This document shows positions 50,389 through 59,418 of a DNA stretch of 64,000 nucleotides, one piece after another. Each line of letters opens with the position of its first letter. Within the stretch, counting starts at the first letter, position 1. The DNA lies in contig NZ_SNUH01000001.1 of the NCBI RefSeq assembly GCF_012027355.1, forward strand, positions 186,001 through 250,000, written 5' to 3'. Position numbers and translations under genes: made by a program. The notes under the pieces are model-generated. The model worked only from the letters and a program-made list of their open reading frames with translations, had not been told where the DNA came from and did not search any database. The DNA comes from Thermococcus sp. M36 (GTDB lineage: Archaea; Methanobacteriota_B; Thermococci; Thermococcales; Thermococcaceae).

Positions 50389-51444
50389 TCATCCACCCCT
50401 CCCGTAAATCTCGTTTAGTGCCTTCAAAAACTCGCTGGCAGTTACAACGTCCCTCACGTCGATGTGCTCGTTCTTCGTGTGCGATATGTCGAGGTTGCCC
50501 GGCCCGAAGACTATGGTTCTCGTCCCGTTGTACATGAAGTTTATGGCATCGGTCCAGCTTCTCATGCCACCGAACTCATCTATGTCGGTAACTTCCATCG
50601 CCTTCTTCGCCAGCTGGACTATCTCCTCGTCCGGTTCGAGCTCGTAGCCGTCCCATATCTCCGTGTACTCGTACTTCAGGGTGTACTCGTCGAATATCGG
50701 GTCGAGCAGGTCGAGTATGTCCTCAACTTCCTGGTCGGGCAAAAGCCTCGCCTCAAGCCTCCCCTTGCAGAGAGCGGGGATTAGATAGACCGGGTTCTCG
50801 CAGAGGAGCTCCTGGATTCCGATGTGAGGGTCGAAGTACTTGCCCTTCCTCTTGAAGGGTTCTAGGTTCTTCATCTCCTCGAGCATCTTGTAGGTCTCCT
50901 CGATGGCGTTGACACCGCTCTCAGGGCACGCTCCGTGGGCCTCTTTGCCATCTACCTCAAAGTAGGCCTCGATGTTGCCGGCGTGGGCGATGTGCACCTC
51001 CAAATCCGTGGGCTCAAGGACAACGGCCATCTTGGGCTTGTAGCGCTCCATGAAGAGGGCGCTTCCCCTTCCACCGTGTTCCTCGTCGCTGACGAAGACT
51101 ATTCCAACGTTGAGATCCCTGTTTTCCTTTTTGAGGCTCTCAAGCATGAGGAGTATGGCAGCGGCGCCGCCTTTGATGTCGCTCGCACCGGTTCCGTATA
51201 TTATGTTGCCCCTCACGAAGGGCCTCACACGGACGGGTATCGTATCGACGTGCACTTCGTAGAAGAGGTCTGCCTCAGGGTTCACAACCAGATCTATTAT
51301 CTCACCGTCGCTCTCGATGTGGACGTCATAGTTGAGCCTGTGAAGGAACTCCATGATGTGGAGCATTATCCTGTCTTCCTGTCCAGAGGGGGAGGGTATC
51401 TTCAAGAGCTGAAGGAGTATCTCCTTCGCGCGTTCGGTCTTCAT
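50389..51444 (-). CDS. M20-family metallo-deacylase ([LysW]-lysine/ornithine hydrolase or ArgE/DapE-like)
   Basis: 351 residues with the M20 zinc signature: LFYEVHVDTIPV (first His and Asp), IYGTGASDIKGGAAA (bridging Asp), VSDEEHGGRGS (catalytic Glu pair), EPTDLEVHIAHAG and the final HTKNEHI with a zinc His. In Thermococcales the closest role is removal of the LysW carrier in lysine/arginine synthesis, but the carrier and kinase genes are not nearby, so a general aminoacyl-hydrolase is possible. ATG 51444 follows AGGTGACCCAA. Confidence 0.85.
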   Translation of the reverse strand: MKTERAKEILLQLLKIPSPSGQEDRIMLHIMEFLHRLNYDVHIESDGEIIDLVVNPEADLFYEVHVDTIPVRVRPFVRGNIIYGTGASDIKGGAAAILLMLESLKKENRDLNVGIVFVSDEEHGGRGSALFMERYKPKMAVVLEPTDLEVHIAHAGNIEAYFEVDGKEAHGACPESGVNAIEETYKMLEEMKNLEPFKRKGKYFDPHIGIQELLCENPVYLIPALCKGRLEARLLPDQEVEDILDLLDPIFDEYTLKYEYTEIWDGYELEPDEEIVQLAKKAMEVTDIDEFGGMRSWTDAINFMYNGTRTIVFGPGNLDISHTKNEHIDVRDVVTASEFLKALNEIYGRGG

Positions 51445-51473
51445 TTGGGTCACCTAATGAGCTTTTGCGGTTG

Positions 51474-51596
51474 AGTTTATAAACCTCCCCGCTTAATTCA
51501 ATGGGGCGATGAAGAGATTCATCCCTCCTGACGGGGACTCGCTCCCCCCGAGATGAAGAAGCGGTCCCCCCCTCGAGCCCCTTTGGAGGTGAGATT
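51474..51596 (+). promoter_or_regulatory. promoter and unusually long structured leader of the MBL gene
   Basis: TATA-like TTTATAAAC at 51477-51485, then about 90 transcribed bases before the GTG start, long for this genome. The leader contains GATGAAGA twice (51509-51516 and 51551-51558), a CTGA between them and a hairpin CGGGGA-CTCG-CTCCCCCCG around 51534-51550. The box order (C-like, D-prime-like, C-prime-like) recalls a C/D box sRNA, but spacings are too long and the last D box is not clean. Confidence 0.35.
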
Positions 51597-52316
51597 GTGA
51601 GGATAAGCCCGATAGAGGAGTTTCCAAGAGACCTGATGCCTGTGGAGATACCGCCGCACACGGTCATGCTCCGCGGACTCGGGTGGGACTCCAATGTTTA
51701 CCTAGTGAGAGATGGTGGCGAGGCGCTGATAATAGACACCGGCACGGGTGTCAACTGGCACGCCTACGCCCAAATCTGGGAAAGGGAGGGCTACCTCACG
51801 GGAATAAGAAGGGCAGTAATCTTCAACACCCACGAACACTTCGACCACGTTGGGGGAAACTCCGTCCTGAAGAACCGGCTGGAGGAGAAAGGGATAGAGG
51901 TGCTCTTCGCGGCCCACGAGACCACAGCGAAAACCCTGGAGAAAGGGGACAATTACGTTATCCTAGCTTACTCCTACGGGAGGAAGTTCGAGCCGCAGAA
52001 GGTCGATATCCGCCTTAAAGATGGAGATGAGCTCAGAATAGGCTCCCTCAGGCTGGAGCTGATCCACACGCCCGGCCACACCGCAGGAAGCTCGTGCCTC
52101 TACCTCGACGATGGAGAGACTAGAATAATGTTTACCGGAGACACCGTGTTCAGGGGAACCATCGGCAGAACCGACCTTCCCACAGGGGACGGATGGAAAC
52201 TTCAGGAAAGCCTTGAGAGGCTTTTAGAGTTTGACGTCGACTTCGGACTGCCTGGACACGGCAGGTACATAGAGGACTGGAGGGGGAACATTGAGGAAAT
52301 ACTGGGGTGGCTCTGA
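51597..52316 (+). CDS. MBL-fold metallo-hydrolase
   Basis: 239 residues of the metallo-beta-lactamase fold: FNTHEHFDHVGGN (HxHxDH zinc motif), HTPGHTAGS with the third-site His, FTGDTVFRG with the bridging Asp, and LPGHGRYIED. It resembles glyoxalase II/persulfide-dioxygenase-like or generic MBL hydrolases; the substrate is unknown. GTG 51597 follows GGAGGTG. Its stop overlaps the next start (TGATG), and two more genes follow in tight succession. Confidence 0.87.
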   Translation: MRISPIEEFPRDLMPVEIPPHTVMLRGLGWDSNVYLVRDGGEALIIDTGTGVNWHAYAQIWEREGYLTGIRRAVIFNTHEHFDHVGGNSVLKNRLEEKGIEVLFAAHETTAKTLEKGDNYVILAYSYGRKFEPQKVDIRLKDGDELRIGSLRLELIHTPGHTAGSSCLYLDDGETRIMFTGDTVFRGTIGRTDLPTGDGWKLQESLERLLEFDVDFGLPGHGRYIEDWRGNIEEILGWL

Positions 52317-52579
52317 TGCGGAAGGGCTCGGTGAAGGAAGTTCTGGCGAAGATAAAGTACGATCCTCGCGAAAACGAGGCGGAATACTACATAGTCATCG
52401 AGCACCGCGGGGCCTACGGGGACATTAAGAAGATTCCCGTGGAGATGATCGAGCTCGGGCACGGATACTTCTTCGTCGGAGAGGCCCAGATACCCTATCA
52501 TCGTATCCTAAAAGTTCTCAGGAAGGATGGAAAGGTTATCTGGGAGACGAGAAAAGACAGGAGGGGAGAGGTTGATTGA
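52316..52579 (+). CDS. UPF0248 (DUF504) protein
   Basis: 87 residues: MRKGSVKEVLAKIKYDPRE, YYIVIEHRGAYGDIKKIP, YFFVGEAQIPYHRILKV and WETR. The family (also called MJ1316 or RNA-cyclase-associated domain) is small, basic and archaeal; when fused to other domains it is associated with RNA ligase and repair enzymes. ATG 52316 overlaps the upstream TGA, and GGGGTGG provides the Shine-Dalgarno. No direct function is established for the stand-alone form. Confidence 0.82.
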   Translation: MRKGSVKEVLAKIKYDPRENEAEYYIVIEHRGAYGDIKKIPVEMIELGHGYFFVGEAQIPYHRILKVLRKDGKVIWETRKDRRGEVD

Positions 52580-53330
52580 TGCTCACGCCCACATTGAGAT
52601 GTTCAAGAAGGACGCGCCGAAGATCGCTGAAGAGAGCAGAAAACGCCTCAGGGCGGTCGTTGATTCTATCACAGAGTACCGTAAGTTCCACGTCTGGAAG
52701 AGCTGGGAGCTCTTGAAGCCCCACTTCGGGTTCATCTTCCCGACGCTCGGCTACGCGCCCAACGAGGCCAGGAGGGGCAACTGGGAGAAGGTGGGAAAGG
52801 TGGAGGCCTTCATCCACAAGCACGCGGATGAAATAGTCGCTCTCGGGGAAATAGGCCTCGACTTCCACTACGCCAAAACAGATGCTGAGAGGAAGAACCA
52901 GAGGGAGATATTCCTCCACTTCTTAGACATGGCCGTCGACCTCGGCCTTCCGGTGGTTCTCCATGCCCGTGATGCAGAGCGGGAGGTTTTCGAAGCGGTA
53001 CAGAAAGCCGGAGTTAGGGCCTACTTCCACTCCTACAGCGGGCCAAGAGACCTCGCACTGGAGATAGCGGAGAGTGGCCACATAATCGGCATAAACACGG
53101 GGATCGATTTCATACCCGCTGTTAGAGAGATAGCGGAAGTCCTGCCCCTGGAAAGCATCGTCGTCGAGACGGACACACCTTATATGAGCCCTTACAAGGG
53201 GGAGAAGAACTACCCCTGGAACGTGGAGTACGCGGTGAAGAGAGTGGCGGAGCTTAAAGGGGCAGACTTTGAGGAAGTTGAGAAGGTAACCGAGAGAAAT
53301 GTGATAGATTTCTTTGGGCTGAAGCTTTAG
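52572..53330 (+). CDS. TatD-family metal-dependent hydrolase
   Basis: 252 residues: IDAHAHIEMF metal motif at the very N-terminus, ALGEIGLDFHYAK with the bridging Glu, VLHARDAEREV (His), AYFHSYSG (His) and ETDTPYMSP (Asp). TatD enzymes are amidohydrolase-fold exonucleases or DNases. TTG at 52572 is selected because it places IDAHAH directly after the initiator, as in the family, and GGGGAGAGG ends just before it; the gene then overlaps UPF0248 by 8 bases. Frames upstream repeat the UPF0248 coding DNA. Confidence 0.88.
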   Translation: MIDAHAHIEMFKKDAPKIAEESRKRLRAVVDSITEYRKFHVWKSWELLKPHFGFIFPTLGYAPNEARRGNWEKVGKVEAFIHKHADEIVALGEIGLDFHYAKTDAERKNQREIFLHFLDMAVDLGLPVVLHARDAEREVFEAVQKAGVRAYFHSYSGPRDLALEIAESGHIIGINTGIDFIPAVREIAEVLPLESIVVETDTPYMSPYKGEKNYPWNVEYAVKRVAELKGADFEEVEKVTERNVIDFFGLKL

Positions 53331-53341
53331 GGGGTGATTGA

Positions 53342-53644
53342 ATGCCGAGTGATGTCCCTGAGATTTGGGAGGTTAGGAAGTTGCTCGAAGAGCTGAACGA
53401 AAAAGCGCTCATAGCAAGGCTTGACTCATTTGTGAGGCTCAACGAGGGGTTGGAAACCAAGAAAGGTGAGGATTTCATAAAGGTCTCCATCCTGGGCTTC
53501 CTTGAGGGAATACTGGTGAGCCTGAGAAGAAAGTACCCAGAAAACAGCGAGGTCAGAGGGCTCTTGGAGATGGTGAGCGCGAGGAGGCAGGAGCTGGACG
53601 AGCTGTTCCGGAAGCCCGCGATGCAGAACCTCAGGGTTGAGTGA
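53342..53644 (+). CDS. small helical hypothetical protein
   Basis: 100 residues, all apparently alpha-helical and amphipathic: MPSDVPEIWEVRKLLEELNEK, VSILGFLEGILVSLRRKYP, VRGLLEMVSARRQELDELF. No cysteine, signal peptide or motif. GGGGTGATTGA precedes the ATG, and the gene closes the MBL-UPF0248-TatD run with 11 bases after the TatD stop. I do not recognise the family. Confidence 0.75.
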   Translation: MPSDVPEIWEVRKLLEELNEKALIARLDSFVRLNEGLETKKGEDFIKVSILGFLEGILVSLRRKYPENSEVRGLLEMVSARRQELDELFRKPAMQNLRVE

Positions 53645-53671
53645 AAAAGGCAGGCCCAGCCGGCCCCAAAT

Positions 53672-54553
53672 TTAAAGCACTCCAGCGGTCTTCAGGGCTT
53701 CCTTTATGTCCCCAAGCGCGTCTTCACCGAGCGGCAGGGATGGAAACCTGGGCTTCCCGACTTTCAGGCCTCTCATTCCCATCGCGGCCTTTATCGCGCT
53801 TATCTGGTTGTATTTCTTCACGACGACCTCGTTGACGAGGTTTATCTTGAGCTGGAGCTCCCTCGCCTTCCGGTGGTCTCCCTCTTTAAATGCCCTGTAG
53901 AGTTCGGCGCAGAGTTCAGGGGCGACGTTAGCAACGGCTACAACTGTCCCGTGCGCCCCAATGACCCACGAGGGGTACATAACGTCGGCAGTTCCTGCGA
54001 GGATAGTGAATTTATTGCCCATGCGCCTCACAAGCTCGGTTATCCTCCCCATGTTCGCACTTGAGTCCTTAATGCCGATTATGTTCGAGTGCTCCCCGGC
54101 AAGTCTTTCGATAGCGTCCAGTGGAACGTTAATCCCGGTGAACTTGGGGACGTTGTATATGAGGATTTTGCCGTCGAGCTTGTCGGCGAGCGTTGAGTAG
54201 TGGGCGAAGAGCTCCTCCGAAGACGGCTTGAAGTAGTAGGGAGGACCAATTAAGAGGGCATCGGCACCGATGTCGAGGAGGGCCCTCCCAAGCCTCAGCG
54301 TTTCTCTGGTCGAGTTCTCGGTGGCACCGGCTATTACCGGAACGCGGGATTTTACCTCCTCCCGGACAATCTCAACGACCTTAAGCTTCTCCTCGAAGCT
54401 CAGATAGGGGAACTCCCCATTGCTGCCGAGGGAAACGAGACCGTTGAGGCCGGCGCCGATGAAATAGTGAACCAGCTCCCTGAGAACCGGCTCGTTTACA
54501 TTCTCTTTTCCATCAAAGGGTGTGACGTGGGGGACGAATACTCCGCTGAGCAT
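53672..54553 (-). CDS. DapA/NanA-family aldolase (dihydrodipicolinate synthase-like)
   Basis: 293 residues, a TIM barrel of the class I pyruvate-aldolase group: LVSLGSNGEFPYLSFEEK, VIAGATENSTRET, IYNVPKFTG (catalytic Tyr) and GIKDSSANMGR with the Schiff-base Lys. The middle LGSNGE differs from the GTTGE of true DHDPS. Since Thermococcales make lysine by the LysW route, the substrate is probably a 2-keto-3-deoxy sugar acid or related compound. ATG 54553 lacks a good Shine-Dalgarno. The upstream gene on this strand ends 33 bases away. Confidence 0.85.
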   Translation of the reverse strand: MLSGVFVPHVTPFDGKENVNEPVLRELVHYFIGAGLNGLVSLGSNGEFPYLSFEEKLKVVEIVREEVKSRVPVIAGATENSTRETLRLGRALLDIGADALLIGPPYYFKPSSEELFAHYSTLADKLDGKILIYNVPKFTGINVPLDAIERLAGEHSNIIGIKDSSANMGRITELVRRMGNKFTILAGTADVMYPSWVIGAHGTVVAVANVAPELCAELYRAFKEGDHRKARELQLKINLVNEVVVKKYNQISAIKAAMGMRGLKVGKPRFPSLPLGEDALGDIKEALKTAGVL

Positions 54554-54586
54554 AGGGCATCAAAAGGAGATAGGGTTTCTGTGGAG

Positions 54587-56137
54587 TTAAAGTTTGTGGG
54601 CGTCTCTGTAAAACTCCCCAAACAGCCCGACCTCCTGGACGTAGCTCCTCCTGAGCTTCAGCGCCGTTTTAGCCCTCTCCAGCTCCCGTCCGAGGTAGAA
54701 TGCGTGCCTTGGGCTTATTTCAAAGTGCTCCAGAATCGTGTCGATTATCGCGTTCGGCTCGTCACCAACGATGGTTAAGAGGGCCTCCGTTCCGCGGTGA
54801 GCGTTCACCCAGATTTTCCCGTGCTCGACCCAAATCCGGAAATAGACAGGCTCAAGCTGAACCGGCCTTGCCCTTGCCTTGACGACTTCCCCAGCGGGTT
54901 CAAACCGCCAGTCCGCGGTTCTTTTTTCCTTCAAAAGGAGCAGGTCGAAGCCGAGGTCTTTGGGGATATCAAAGAGATTCATGTCGATCGCCCGCCTGAG
55001 CTCCCGGACAGAGCCCCTGGCTTTGGCACTGACCTCGGTCGTGAGAAGGAGGTTTATGGAGAGTTCCTTGGCGATTCCAGCTAAAAGGGCGTTTATTCCC
55101 ACGCTGTCGGCGTCGTAGAGCTCAACGACGTTTCCAACACCCGCCAGGACAATATCATTGGGGTTTCTCTCGCGGTAGAGCTGGAAGGCGGTGATGGAGC
55201 GCGCCAGATGGGGTACGTGCTCCAAAATCAGGTCGGGGATTACCGTTCTGTATCCGAGGTCGATGGCTCTCTCCTTCAGCCTCTCAAGAAATTCAACACG
55301 CTCAGCAGGTCTGGTGGGAAAGAAGCCCTCCCGCTGGTTCGTGGGGATTAAAACGACAGGCTTCTCCGTTACGAGCTCCTCAAGGTTCCCCTCGTCAATG
55401 CTGAGGAAGAGGTCGGCGTAGTCAAGCGCCTTCTCGATTTCAGCAGTGTTGAGCGAGTCGAAGCTTATCGGGACTTCAAAGCCGGCCTCTTTCAGCCTCT
55501 CGTGGATCTCGGGGATTCCCCCGATGAAGTCGAGGTTGGTCTCCCCGGCGATCATGCCGATGTCTACGATGTCAGCACCCTCGTGGAGGTAGTAGAGGGC
55601 CTTTTCGATGACCTTTTCAATCCCAAGCTTTGGAGCGTCAACCACTTCCCCCAGAATCCGGGTAGGAAAGTCCCTGCCTGCCGGAAGGCCACCTATGAGA
55701 ACATTCCATGGCTTCTTGAGGGCTTTTTCGATGTAGCGCCTGTTTTTGGCCTTATTTCTGATGTCCTCGACGCGCTTTAGGGCATCGACCGAGAAGAGAT
55801 CATCGGCGGGGACTTCCTTGCTGGGCTTGAACCCTTCACGAAGGGCTTTAAGCGTCTGGGGGAGATCCATCGCGTTTCTCGGCCCTTTGAAGGCAGGGAT
55901 TCCCAGCTCGTCCTCGATGAGCTGGGCGGAGCCGCGGACGAGGCCCGGAATGAGAATCAGGTCGTAGTCATCGCTCTTTATGCCCGCCTTTTTTAAGTAG
56001 TCCGCTATCATCTCGGGCGTCAGGAAGGCGGCAACGCTCACCGGTGTAACGAAGACATTACAGCCCTTCCCGTACTTCCTGACGAGGGGCTCTGCAAGCC
56101 TTCCAGTGACGAGGAGTATTCGCTTGGGTTTCCGCAT
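54587..56137 (-). CDS. dihydropteroate synthase-related protein (archaeal DUF6513 type)
   Basis: 516 residues. The N-terminal 150 residues (ILLVTGRLAEPLVRKYG, YDLILIPGLVRGSAQLIED) form the archaeal-specific domain; residues about 150-400 resemble a pterin-binding barrel with GADIVDIGMIAGET, PISFDSLNTAEIEKAL and LIPTNQREG; a further C-terminal domain follows. Archaeal DHPS-like proteins of this type are linked to tetrahydromethanopterin-like or folate-like cofactor synthesis, but the reaction is not proven. ATG 56137 has no clear Shine-Dalgarno. It is divergent from herA. Confidence 0.82.
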   Translation of the reverse strand: MRKPKRILLVTGRLAEPLVRKYGKGCNVFVTPVSVAAFLTPEMIADYLKKAGIKSDDYDLILIPGLVRGSAQLIEDELGIPAFKGPRNAMDLPQTLKALREGFKPSKEVPADDLFSVDALKRVEDIRNKAKNRRYIEKALKKPWNVLIGGLPAGRDFPTRILGEVVDAPKLGIEKVIEKALYYLHEGADIVDIGMIAGETNLDFIGGIPEIHERLKEAGFEVPISFDSLNTAEIEKALDYADLFLSIDEGNLEELVTEKPVVLIPTNQREGFFPTRPAERVEFLERLKERAIDLGYRTVIPDLILEHVPHLARSITAFQLYRERNPNDIVLAGVGNVVELYDADSVGINALLAGIAKELSINLLLTTEVSAKARGSVRELRRAIDMNLFDIPKDLGFDLLLLKEKRTADWRFEPAGEVVKARARPVQLEPVYFRIWVEHGKIWVNAHRGTEALLTIVGDEPNAIIDTILEHFEISPRHAFYLGRELERAKTALKLRRSYVQEVGLFGEFYRDAHKL

Positions 56138-56301
56138 GGGTGTAAATTGGTGGAATCCCTTAAATGCCCTCCGCCGGTAGGTGGCTCATCACATCTCAGC
56201 CAGGAGTAGCTCTTCATCGGGCAGGGGCACTAAACCTCGAGGTTTTTAAATGGGACGAAAGGTTTTTGTTCCACTGGGAGAAATCAACTAAAGGTGGTAA
56301 T

Positions 56302-57966
56302 ATGGAGGACGCAGTTGGAATCGTGTTCGGTGAATCAACCACCGACCACTTCACTTTCATAGTAAATCCGAGGAATGAACTTCCCCGCTTCGGGGAGTTC
56401 CTCATCGCTAGGAACAGGGACGGCGACGAGGTTCTTGCCCTTCTGAAGTCGATTAGAAACATAAACTGGCTCATGGACGCCGGCAGGGGGAGCTACGACT
56501 ACGTTGAGAAGACCGTGAACGTTTTCTCGAAGGGAGTTCTGGACAAGAGCGAGGCGATCCTGGCGACCGCGAAAGTCCTCGGCGTGCTGAGGAAGCACGA
56601 CGGCGAGTTTCTGACGAAGCCCGCCCCGAACCGCGTCCCGATAAAACCGGGAGAGAAGGTCTACCTGGCGAGGGATGAAGACTTGGCGAGAATCTTCTCC
56701 GATGGACACATACGGCTCGGAAGGCTTATAGCGAGGAGCGATATAGAGGTCAAGCTCGACGCCAACAGACTAGTTTCAAGGCATTTCGCAGTTTTAGCTG
56801 TCACTGGTGCCGGAAAGTCCAACACGATAGCTGTTCTCACGAAGGAGCTGGTGAGCAACGTCAACGCGACGGTTGTCCTCCTCGACCCCCACGGCGAATA
56901 TCAGAGGCTGGGCTGGCCCGGCGCACGCGTGAACCCGATAAAGGCCACAATTGACCCCGGAAGGATAAGGCTCAGTGAGTTCGCCACACTGCTCGGTATA
57001 GCGGAGAACGCCAGTTTACAGAGGCGCTTTCTGGGGCTGGTTTACAGGACGGTTAGGGAGGAGATGAGAAGGAAGGGCCAGGTCGTCGGCGGAATGCAGT
57101 TCATCCACGAGATGGAGGACAAGATAGAGGAGTGGATACGCGTTTACGAGAACACCGATGACAAGATCATCCACTACTACGACGAGAAGGGTATAGAGAC
57201 GCCCAGGAAGATACAGGCGAGGGACCTGGAGGCCCTGATAAGGCTGAAGGACTACCTGAGCGAGCTGAGGGCCAACTTCGGAGAGTTCATAAGCCCTGTC
57301 AATGTGCTGAGCGAGATAAGGCCTGGAATGGTGAACGTGATAGATCTGAGCGGAATGGAAGAGGATCAGATGATTACCCTCGCAAGCTTCGTCCTGCGCG
57401 GAATTCTCAAGAACCGCATAGACTACGTGAAAGGCGTTAGAACCGGCGATAAGGCCCTCGTGAGGGAGGTTTCCGAAAGGTATCCGGCCCTCACAAGGCC
57501 CGTTCTCGTCATAGTCGAGGAGGCCCACATATTCGCGCCGAGGGGCGAGAAGAACCCGGCGACGCTCTGGCTCGGCAAGATAGCGCGCGAGGGCAGAAAG
57601 TTCGGAGTCGGCCTCGGCATAGTCTCCCAGAGGCCCAAGAAGCTGGACGACGATATACTCAGCCAGACCAACACCAAGATAATCCTCAAGCTCGTCGAGC
57701 CGAACGACCAGCGCTACGTCCAGCAGGCGAGCGAGCAGATAAGCGAGGATCTGCTGAGCGACATTGCCTCCCTCGGCGTTGGTGAGGCTGTCATAGTGGG
57801 CTACGCGATAACGATCCCGGCGATGGTGAAGATATACAGCTTCGAGAAGGACATGAAGGGCCACTACGGCGGCGGCGACATCGACATAGTTGCGGAGTGG
57901 CTCGGCGGAAGGGACGAGGAGGAAGAGGTAACCGAGGAGGAGGCCATCAACGCCCTCCCGCTGTGA
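56302..57966 (+). CDS. herA: HerA DNA helicase/translocase
   Basis: 554 residues: N-terminal HAS-barrel (VGIVFGESTTDHF), Walker A VTGAGKSNT (about residue 172), LLDPHGEY, Walker B LVIVEEAHIFAPRG, the arginine finger region GLGIVSQRPKKLD and C-terminal acidic tail. HerA hexamers pump DNA through a ring and stimulate NurA and Mre11-Rad50 in resection of double-strand breaks. ATG 56302 follows AAGGTGGTAAT; earlier in-frame codons lie in the divergent promoter region. It heads herA-mre11-rad50-nurA, 9 bases before mre11. Confidence 0.96.
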   Translation: MEDAVGIVFGESTTDHFTFIVNPRNELPRFGEFLIARNRDGDEVLALLKSIRNINWLMDAGRGSYDYVEKTVNVFSKGVLDKSEAILATAKVLGVLRKHDGEFLTKPAPNRVPIKPGEKVYLARDEDLARIFSDGHIRLGRLIARSDIEVKLDANRLVSRHFAVLAVTGAGKSNTIAVLTKELVSNVNATVVLLDPHGEYQRLGWPGARVNPIKATIDPGRIRLSEFATLLGIAENASLQRRFLGLVYRTVREEMRRKGQVVGGMQFIHEMEDKIEEWIRVYENTDDKIIHYYDEKGIETPRKIQARDLEALIRLKDYLSELRANFGEFISPVNVLSEIRPGMVNVIDLSGMEEDQMITLASFVLRGILKNRIDYVKGVRTGDKALVREVSERYPALTRPVLVIVEEAHIFAPRGEKNPATLWLGKIAREGRKFGVGLGIVSQRPKKLDDDILSQTNTKIILKLVEPNDQRYVQQASEQISEDLLSDIASLGVGEAVIVGYAITIPAMVKIYSFEKDMKGHYGGGDIDIVAEWLGGRDEEEEVTEEEAINALPL

Positions 57967-57975
57967 GGTGTCGCT

Positions 57976-59418
57976 ATGAGGTTCGCGCACATCTCCGACG
58001 TCCACTTGGGAAGGGAGCAGTTCAACCAGCCCTTCCGCTACGACGACTACGTCAGAGTTTTCCGCGAAGCCATCGAGAAGGCCGTGAAGGAGAGGGTGGA
58101 TTTCATACTCATCGCGGGCGACCTCTTCCACGTGAGCAGGCCCTCACCAAAGACGATACGCGATGCCGTTGAGATACTCGAAATCCCGAAGAGGAAGGAC
58201 ATTCCGGTCTTCGCAATAGAGGGCAACCACGACAAGACGATAAGGGAAACTTCCGTCTTCGACCTCCTGGAACACTTGGGCCTCATCCACACCGTCGGGC
58301 TCAAGAGGGAGCCGAGGGAGAACGAGTTTCAGAGGAGCAAAAAGCTCTCGGAAAACCGCTACCTCGTCTGGGGGCAGGTCGGGGACGTTGAAATTCACGG
58401 ACTGAGGCACCACACGCGCTGGCAGCTCATAAGGAACGATGGGGCCGTAAACGTCCTCAAGGCGCTCTTCAAGGGAAAGAAGGGCATCCTGATGCTCCAC
58501 CAGGCGGTGGACTACCTCGCGAAGGACACGCCCTACCAGGACGCCTTCGACCTGAAGCTCAACGAGCTGCCGGACGGATTCTCTTACTATGCCCTTGGTC
58601 ACATCCACGTGCGCAGAATAGCAGAGACGGCCCAGACGGGGCTGAGCGGGCCGATCGTTTATCCAGGCTCGCTGGAGAGAACCGAGATAAGAGAGGCGAG
58701 CCACATAATCCGATACTCCACCAGGGACAAGAAGCCCAAGGTGATGGAAAGCCGCGAGGGACCGAAGGGGTTCTACATAGTCGAGGACTTTCAGCCGGAG
58801 TTCGTAGAAGTCGATGCGAGGCCCTTCTACTCAATACGCGTTGAGGGAGAGGGCAAGGCAGAACTCAGGGAAAAGGTTGAGGAGACTGCTTCCCTCGTCC
58901 CGAGGGACGCGATAGCGGTTATAACGCTCGAAGGAACCGTCAAGGGAGGAATAAGCTTGGCCGAGTTCAACGACCTCCTCAAGGACTCCGGAATAAGGTA
59001 CTACACCTTCCGGAGCAGGGTCGTTGGTGAGGCTGTTATCTCGAAGGAGAGGCTGAGCGAGGAGGAGCTGTTCACAGAGTGGGAAAGGGAGCTTCTCCTG
59101 CACCTCAGGGTTTCTCCCAAGGAGTTCTCCGAGGGACTCTCAGATTTCGTCTCCTGGCTGGTTGAGAGGTACGAGAAGGGAATCCCGGCCAAAGCCCCAG
59201 TCACGAAAAAGGGGGCTGAACCGGAGGGACAGGCCAAGGAAGGAACCGCAAAAGCTGAAACTGGAGAAAAACCGGCGAAAGCCAGGAAACCAGCAAAAAC
59301 AAAGGAACCCACAAAAACCGGGAAGGAAACTGGGAAAGCTCCCAAAAAGCCCAAGCCCATTTCTAAACCCAAAAACCCATCGAGCCTCGACGCGTGGCTC
59401 AGGAGGGGTAAGCCGTGA
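57976..59418 (+). CDS. mre11: double-strand break repair nuclease Mre11
   Basis: 480 residues. The five phosphoesterase motifs are present: HISDVHLG, AGDLFH, EGNHDKT, LHQ and YALGHIHV, in residues 1-220, then a capping domain. The last 80 residues are a Lys/Pro/Ala-rich low-complexity linker (PAKARKPAKTKEPTKTG-like) ending in SSLDAWLRRGKP, probably a partner-binding peptide. Mn-dependent 3'-5' exonuclease and endonuclease acting with Rad50. GAGGTGTCGCT precedes the ATG; its stop overlaps the rad50 GTG. Confidence 0.97.
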   Translation: MRFAHISDVHLGREQFNQPFRYDDYVRVFREAIEKAVKERVDFILIAGDLFHVSRPSPKTIRDAVEILEIPKRKDIPVFAIEGNHDKTIRETSVFDLLEHLGLIHTVGLKREPRENEFQRSKKLSENRYLVWGQVGDVEIHGLRHHTRWQLIRNDGAVNVLKALFKGKKGILMLHQAVDYLAKDTPYQDAFDLKLNELPDGFSYYALGHIHVRRIAETAQTGLSGPIVYPGSLERTEIREASHIIRYSTRDKKPKVMESREGPKGFYIVEDFQPEFVEVDARPFYSIRVEGEGKAELREKVEETASLVPRDAIAVITLEGTVKGGISLAEFNDLLKDSGIRYYTFRSRVVGEAVISKERLSEEELFTEWERELLLHLRVSPKEFSEGLSDFVSWLVERYEKGIPAKAPVTKKGAEPEGQAKEGTAKAETGEKPAKARKPAKTKEPTKTGKETGKAPKKPKPISKPKNPSSLDAWLRRGKP

